From: an uncultured Phycisphaerales bacterium
GTDB taxonomy: Bacteria; Planctomycetota; Phycisphaerae; WQYP01
Reading direction: 5' to 3'
NCBI GenBank assembly: GCA_937901265.1
Contig: CALCHA010000628.1
Coordinates: 1-6,988, forward strand
DNA length: 6,988 nucleotides
This document shows, in pieces, positions 5,176 to 6,988 of the stretch (the stretch's first letter is position 1; every line of letters begins with the position of its first letter). The position numbers and the translations under genes are program-made. The notes beneath the pieces are model-generated. The model was not told the DNA's origin, did not search any database, and saw only the letters and a program-made list of their open reading frames with translations.

Positions 5176-5270
5176 AGCTCCATCCCCGGAAGACTTTCGC
5201 GTGTAGGCTGGTCGTATCGATCATGAGACTGGCACAGGCCCCTCCGCACGCGCGAGCTGGCATTTCTGAG

Positions 5271-5287
5271 CCTGCCCCGGGGGCAGG
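5271..5287 (+). promoter_or_regulatory. Leader hairpin adjoining the HU ribosome binding site
   Basis: CCTGCCC-CGG-GGGCAGG is a perfect 7-bp GC stem with a 3-base loop. AAAAGGAAG, with the Shine-Dalgarno AGGA at 5291-5294, follows directly. No T-run follows, so it is not a standard terminator. It may protect the mRNA 5' region or present the ribosome site in open form. Confidence 0.5.
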
Positions 5288-5299
5288 AAAAGGAAGAAT

Positions 5300-5635
5300 A
5301 TGGGAACGGTGACCAAAAAAGAGTTGGTGGATCGCATTGCCGAGCAGCTCGACGTCAAGCGGGTGGTCGTCAAGCGCGTTACCCAGCAGTTCCTCGACGA
5401 AGTAATTGCCGAGCTGGGCCGCGGTAACCGCTTGGAATTCCGTGACTTCGGCGTCTTTGAATGCAAGCAGCGGGCGGCTCGCGTGGCGCAGAATCCCAAG
5501 ACGATGGAGCGCGTTCCGGTCCCGGCCAAGCGCACCGTCAAGTTCAAGGTCGGCCGGCTGATGAAGCTCAAAATGCAGGAGATCGCCAAGGCCTCCGCGC
5601 TGCGTGAGGAGCAGCCGGTTGTCGCTAAGGTCTGA
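5300..5635 (+). CDS. HU/IHF-family DNA-binding protein with C-terminal tail
   Basis: This is a 111-residue nucleoid-associated protein. Residues 4-40 (VTKKELVDRIAEQLDVK onward) are the helical dimerisation part. RLEFRDFGVFECKQRAARVAQNPKT (44-68) is the HU signature leading into the DNA-binding arm, with the DNA-intercalating proline in NP at 65-66. VPVPAKRTVKFKVGRLMK (72-89) completes the saddle. HU proteins are usually about 90 residues; here about 20 extra follow (LKMQEIAKASALREEQPVVAKV), helical then uncharged. HU dimers bend and compact DNA without strict sequence preference; IHF-like behaviour cannot be told from sequence. AGGA five bases before the ATG sets the start. bioF follows after 23 bp on the same strand, so a shared transcript is likely. 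hup or ihf naming is not decided, so no symbol is given. Confidence 0.95.
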   Translation: MGTVTKKELVDRIAEQLDVKRVVVKRVTQQFLDEVIAELGRGNRLEFRDFGVFECKQRAARVAQNPKTMERVPVPAKRTVKFKVGRLMKLKMQEIAKASALREEQPVVAKV

Positions 5636-5658
5636 CTCGTCCTGCCTTTGCAGTATTT

Positions 5659-6909
5659 ATGACCTCGTTTGAACCGATTGCCCCAGGCGGCGCGATGCTG
5701 CCGCGCTCTGGCCACCTCCCTGGCGCGCATTATGCGGACTGGCTGCGGTCGCTCCAGTCGCAGCTTGACCAGCGCCGAGCCGACCATCTCCTGCGGGAGC
5801 TCCACCCCAGCAACGTCGCCCCCGGATCCACCATTTGCCTCGACGGGCGCGAGTACCTTCAGTTCTGCTCCAACAACTACCTCGGCCTGGCTGCCGATCC
5901 GCGCCTGATCGAGGCCGCCCGGGAAGCGACCTCGCGCTTTGGCACGGGCAGCGGCGCCTCGCGACTGGTCGCCGGTTCGCTGGAGATTCACCAGCGTCTG
6001 GAGGCCGCCCTCGCGCGGCTGAAAAACTGTGAAGCGGCGCTGCTGTTTCCCAGCGGGTACATGGCCAACCTCGCGGCGTTGAGCACGTTCGCTTCGCCGC
6101 AGGACACGATTGTGTCGGACAAGCTCAACCACGCCAGTCTGCTGGATGCCGCGCAACACGCCGGAGCGATGCATCGCACGTTTCCGCATCGGCGGTACGC
6201 GCGAGCGGCGGAGCTGCTGGCCCGCGCGCCCGTGGGCCGCCGCTTCCTTGTCACGGACGCGCTGTTCTCGATGGATGGCGATGTGGCGGATCTGCCCGTG
6301 GCCTGCAGTCTCGCGGAGCAGCAGGGGGCACTGATGGTGATCGACGATGCCCATGGCACGGGCGTGCTGGGGGCGACGGGTGCCGGGCTTGCGGAGCTGC
6401 AGGGGGTGGAAGGGCGCATCGCGCTGACGGTGGGGACGCTCTCCAAGGCGCTGGGTTCCGTCGGCGGATTCATCGCCGGCCCGCAGGTCGTCATCAACAC
6501 GCTCATCAACGCCGCGCGGCCCTTTATCTATACGACGGCCCTGCCGGCGGGTCCTTGTGCCGCGGCGCTGGCCGCACTGGAAATCGTGGCGCAGGAACCG
6601 GAGCGGCGGGCCCGCGTCCTTGGCCTGGCGGAGCGGCTGCGGCAGGAATTGCGGGCGATGGAATTTGACTGTGGCGATTCGCAGACGCCGATTGTTCCGG
6701 TGATGTTGGGGCCTGCGGCGGTAGCGGTGGCGGCGAGCGGTTTTTTGAAGGAGCGGGGGCTTTATATTCCGGCGATTCGGCCGCCGACCGTGGCGCCGCA
6801 GTCGGCGCGGCTGCGGATCAGCCTGATGGCGACGCACAGCGATGGGGAGCTGGAGCGACTGATCGAGGGCATGCGGCAACTGCGCGGGTCGGGGCTTCTG
6901 GGGCGGTGA
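5659..6909 (+). CDS. bioF: 8-amino-7-oxononanoate synthase (BioF), biotin synthesis
   Basis: This is a PLP enzyme of the alpha-oxoamine synthase family. BioF condenses pimeloyl-thioester with L-alanine, releasing CO2, to make 8-amino-7-oxononanoate, the first step of biotin ring assembly in the cytoplasm. Visible features: FCSNNYLGLAADPR (69-82), RFGTGSGASRLVAGS (93-107), LNHASLLD with His158 stacking on PLP, VIDDAHGTGVLG with Asp229 and His232, and the Schiff-base lysine in TLSKALGSVGGF (Lys263). The C-terminal domain has IPAIRPPTVAP and ARLRISLMATHS. GASRL rather than the MASVRF type favours BioF over 2-amino-3-ketobutyrate CoA ligase. It is 416 residues against about 384 in E. coli, with an N-terminal extension. 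The ATG at 5659 has no ribosome binding site; Met13 (5695), after AGGCGG, is an alternative. It lies 23 bp after HU. No other biotin gene is in the window. Codons turn G-rich towards the 3' end. Confidence 0.92.
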   Translation: MTSFEPIAPGGAMLPRSGHLPGAHYADWLRSLQSQLDQRRADHLLRELHPSNVAPGSTICLDGREYLQFCSNNYLGLAADPRLIEAAREATSRFGTGSGASRLVAGSLEIHQRLEAALARLKNCEAALLFPSGYMANLAALSTFASPQDTIVSDKLNHASLLDAAQHAGAMHRTFPHRRYARAAELLARAPVGRRFLVTDALFSMDGDVADLPVACSLAEQQGALMVIDDAHGTGVLGATGAGLAELQGVEGRIALTVGTLSKALGSVGGFIAGPQVVINTLINAARPFIYTTALPAGPCAAALAALEIVAQEPERRARVLGLAERLRQELRAMEFDCGDSQTPIVPVMLGPAAVAVAASGFLKERGLYIPAIRPPTVAPQSARLRISLMATHSDGELERLIEGMRQLRGSGLLGR

Positions 6910-6954
6910 GGGGGCGTTGCGTGAGGCGGCCTGCTCGCCAAAACAGCCAAAGTC

Positions 6955-6977
6955 GGTGCACGATGACATCGTCCACC
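6955..6977. promoter_or_regulatory. 23-bp interrupted palindrome downstream of bioF
   Basis: GGTG-C-ACGATG-A-CATCGT-C-CACC: ten of eleven positions are symmetric about A6966, with a single C/C mismatch. It sits 45 bp after the bioF stop near the window edge, without a T-run. It could be an operator for a gene starting to the right, or a transcript hairpin. No gene can be called in 6910-6988. Confidence 0.5.
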
Positions 6978-6988
6978 CCGCTGCCGGG

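Larger units (their letters stand above)
5114..5299 (+). other. Leader region of the HU gene
   Basis: This is the spacer between the lipoprotein and HU genes. It contains a candidate promoter and a leader of roughly 115 bases ending in a strong hairpin right before the HU ribosome binding site. I see no open frame with a plausible start and no clear terminator for the lipoprotein gene. Confidence 0.5.

Noticed and set aside
5221..6969. A 582-residue minus-strand frame
   Set aside because: It is the antisense of HU and bioF, both of which carry unmistakable family motifs; the frame is open because of high GC.

Overview
This is a GC-rich bacterial chromosome segment, most likely from the Planctomycetota and probably a Phycisphaerae-like lineage. 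That placement rests on four things: a BlaI/M56-peptidase pair, a membrane-anchored repeat-type protein whose motifs I recall from planctomycetes, a planctomycete-style HU protein with a C-terminal tail, and a dispersed repeat whose translation gives the familiar spurious peptide SLPYGRGS. It is an inference from recalled family patterns, not a database result. There are no rRNA, tRNA or CRISPR features, and no complete insertion sequence.

Layout. On the minus strand, positions 1 to 1156 hold a blaI-type repressor followed, with an ATGA overlap, by an M56 (BlaR1-type) membrane zinc peptidase that runs off the left edge. The promoter of this pair carries two copies of a 16-bp operator, one of them lying across the start codon, and the transcript looks leaderless. 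Directly behind that promoter, on the plus strand, is the C-terminal stub of a glycolate-oxidase (GlcD)-type FAD enzyme whose N-terminal three quarters is missing. A gap of about 190 bp with two related copies of a short repeat follows. Next, on the minus strand, is a translationally coupled pair: an 86-residue exported or membrane protein, then a 502-residue membrane-anchored protein of unknown function.

From about 3500 onward all genes read on the plus strand: a 69-residue tryptophan-containing orphan, a 225-residue two-helix membrane protein, a 113-residue lipoprotein, an HU-family DNA-binding protein, and bioF (8-amino-7-oxononanoate synthase). HU and bioF are 23 bp apart and may share a transcript. 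The window ends in a short non-coding stretch with a 23-bp interrupted palindrome.

How the parts relate. BlaI and the M56 peptidase form a sense-and-derepress module: the peptidase senses a signal at the membrane and inactivates BlaI. Its target here can only be shown to be its own operon. The 86/502 pair is a separate envelope-associated unit. The plus-strand genes look like a run of small independent units separated by C-rich spacers, hairpins and candidate promoters. I see no clear new defence or mobile system. The most noteworthy points are the operator over the start codon, the glcD remnant ending at that promoter, the uncharacterised coupled pair, and several RNA or DNA structures in the spacers.
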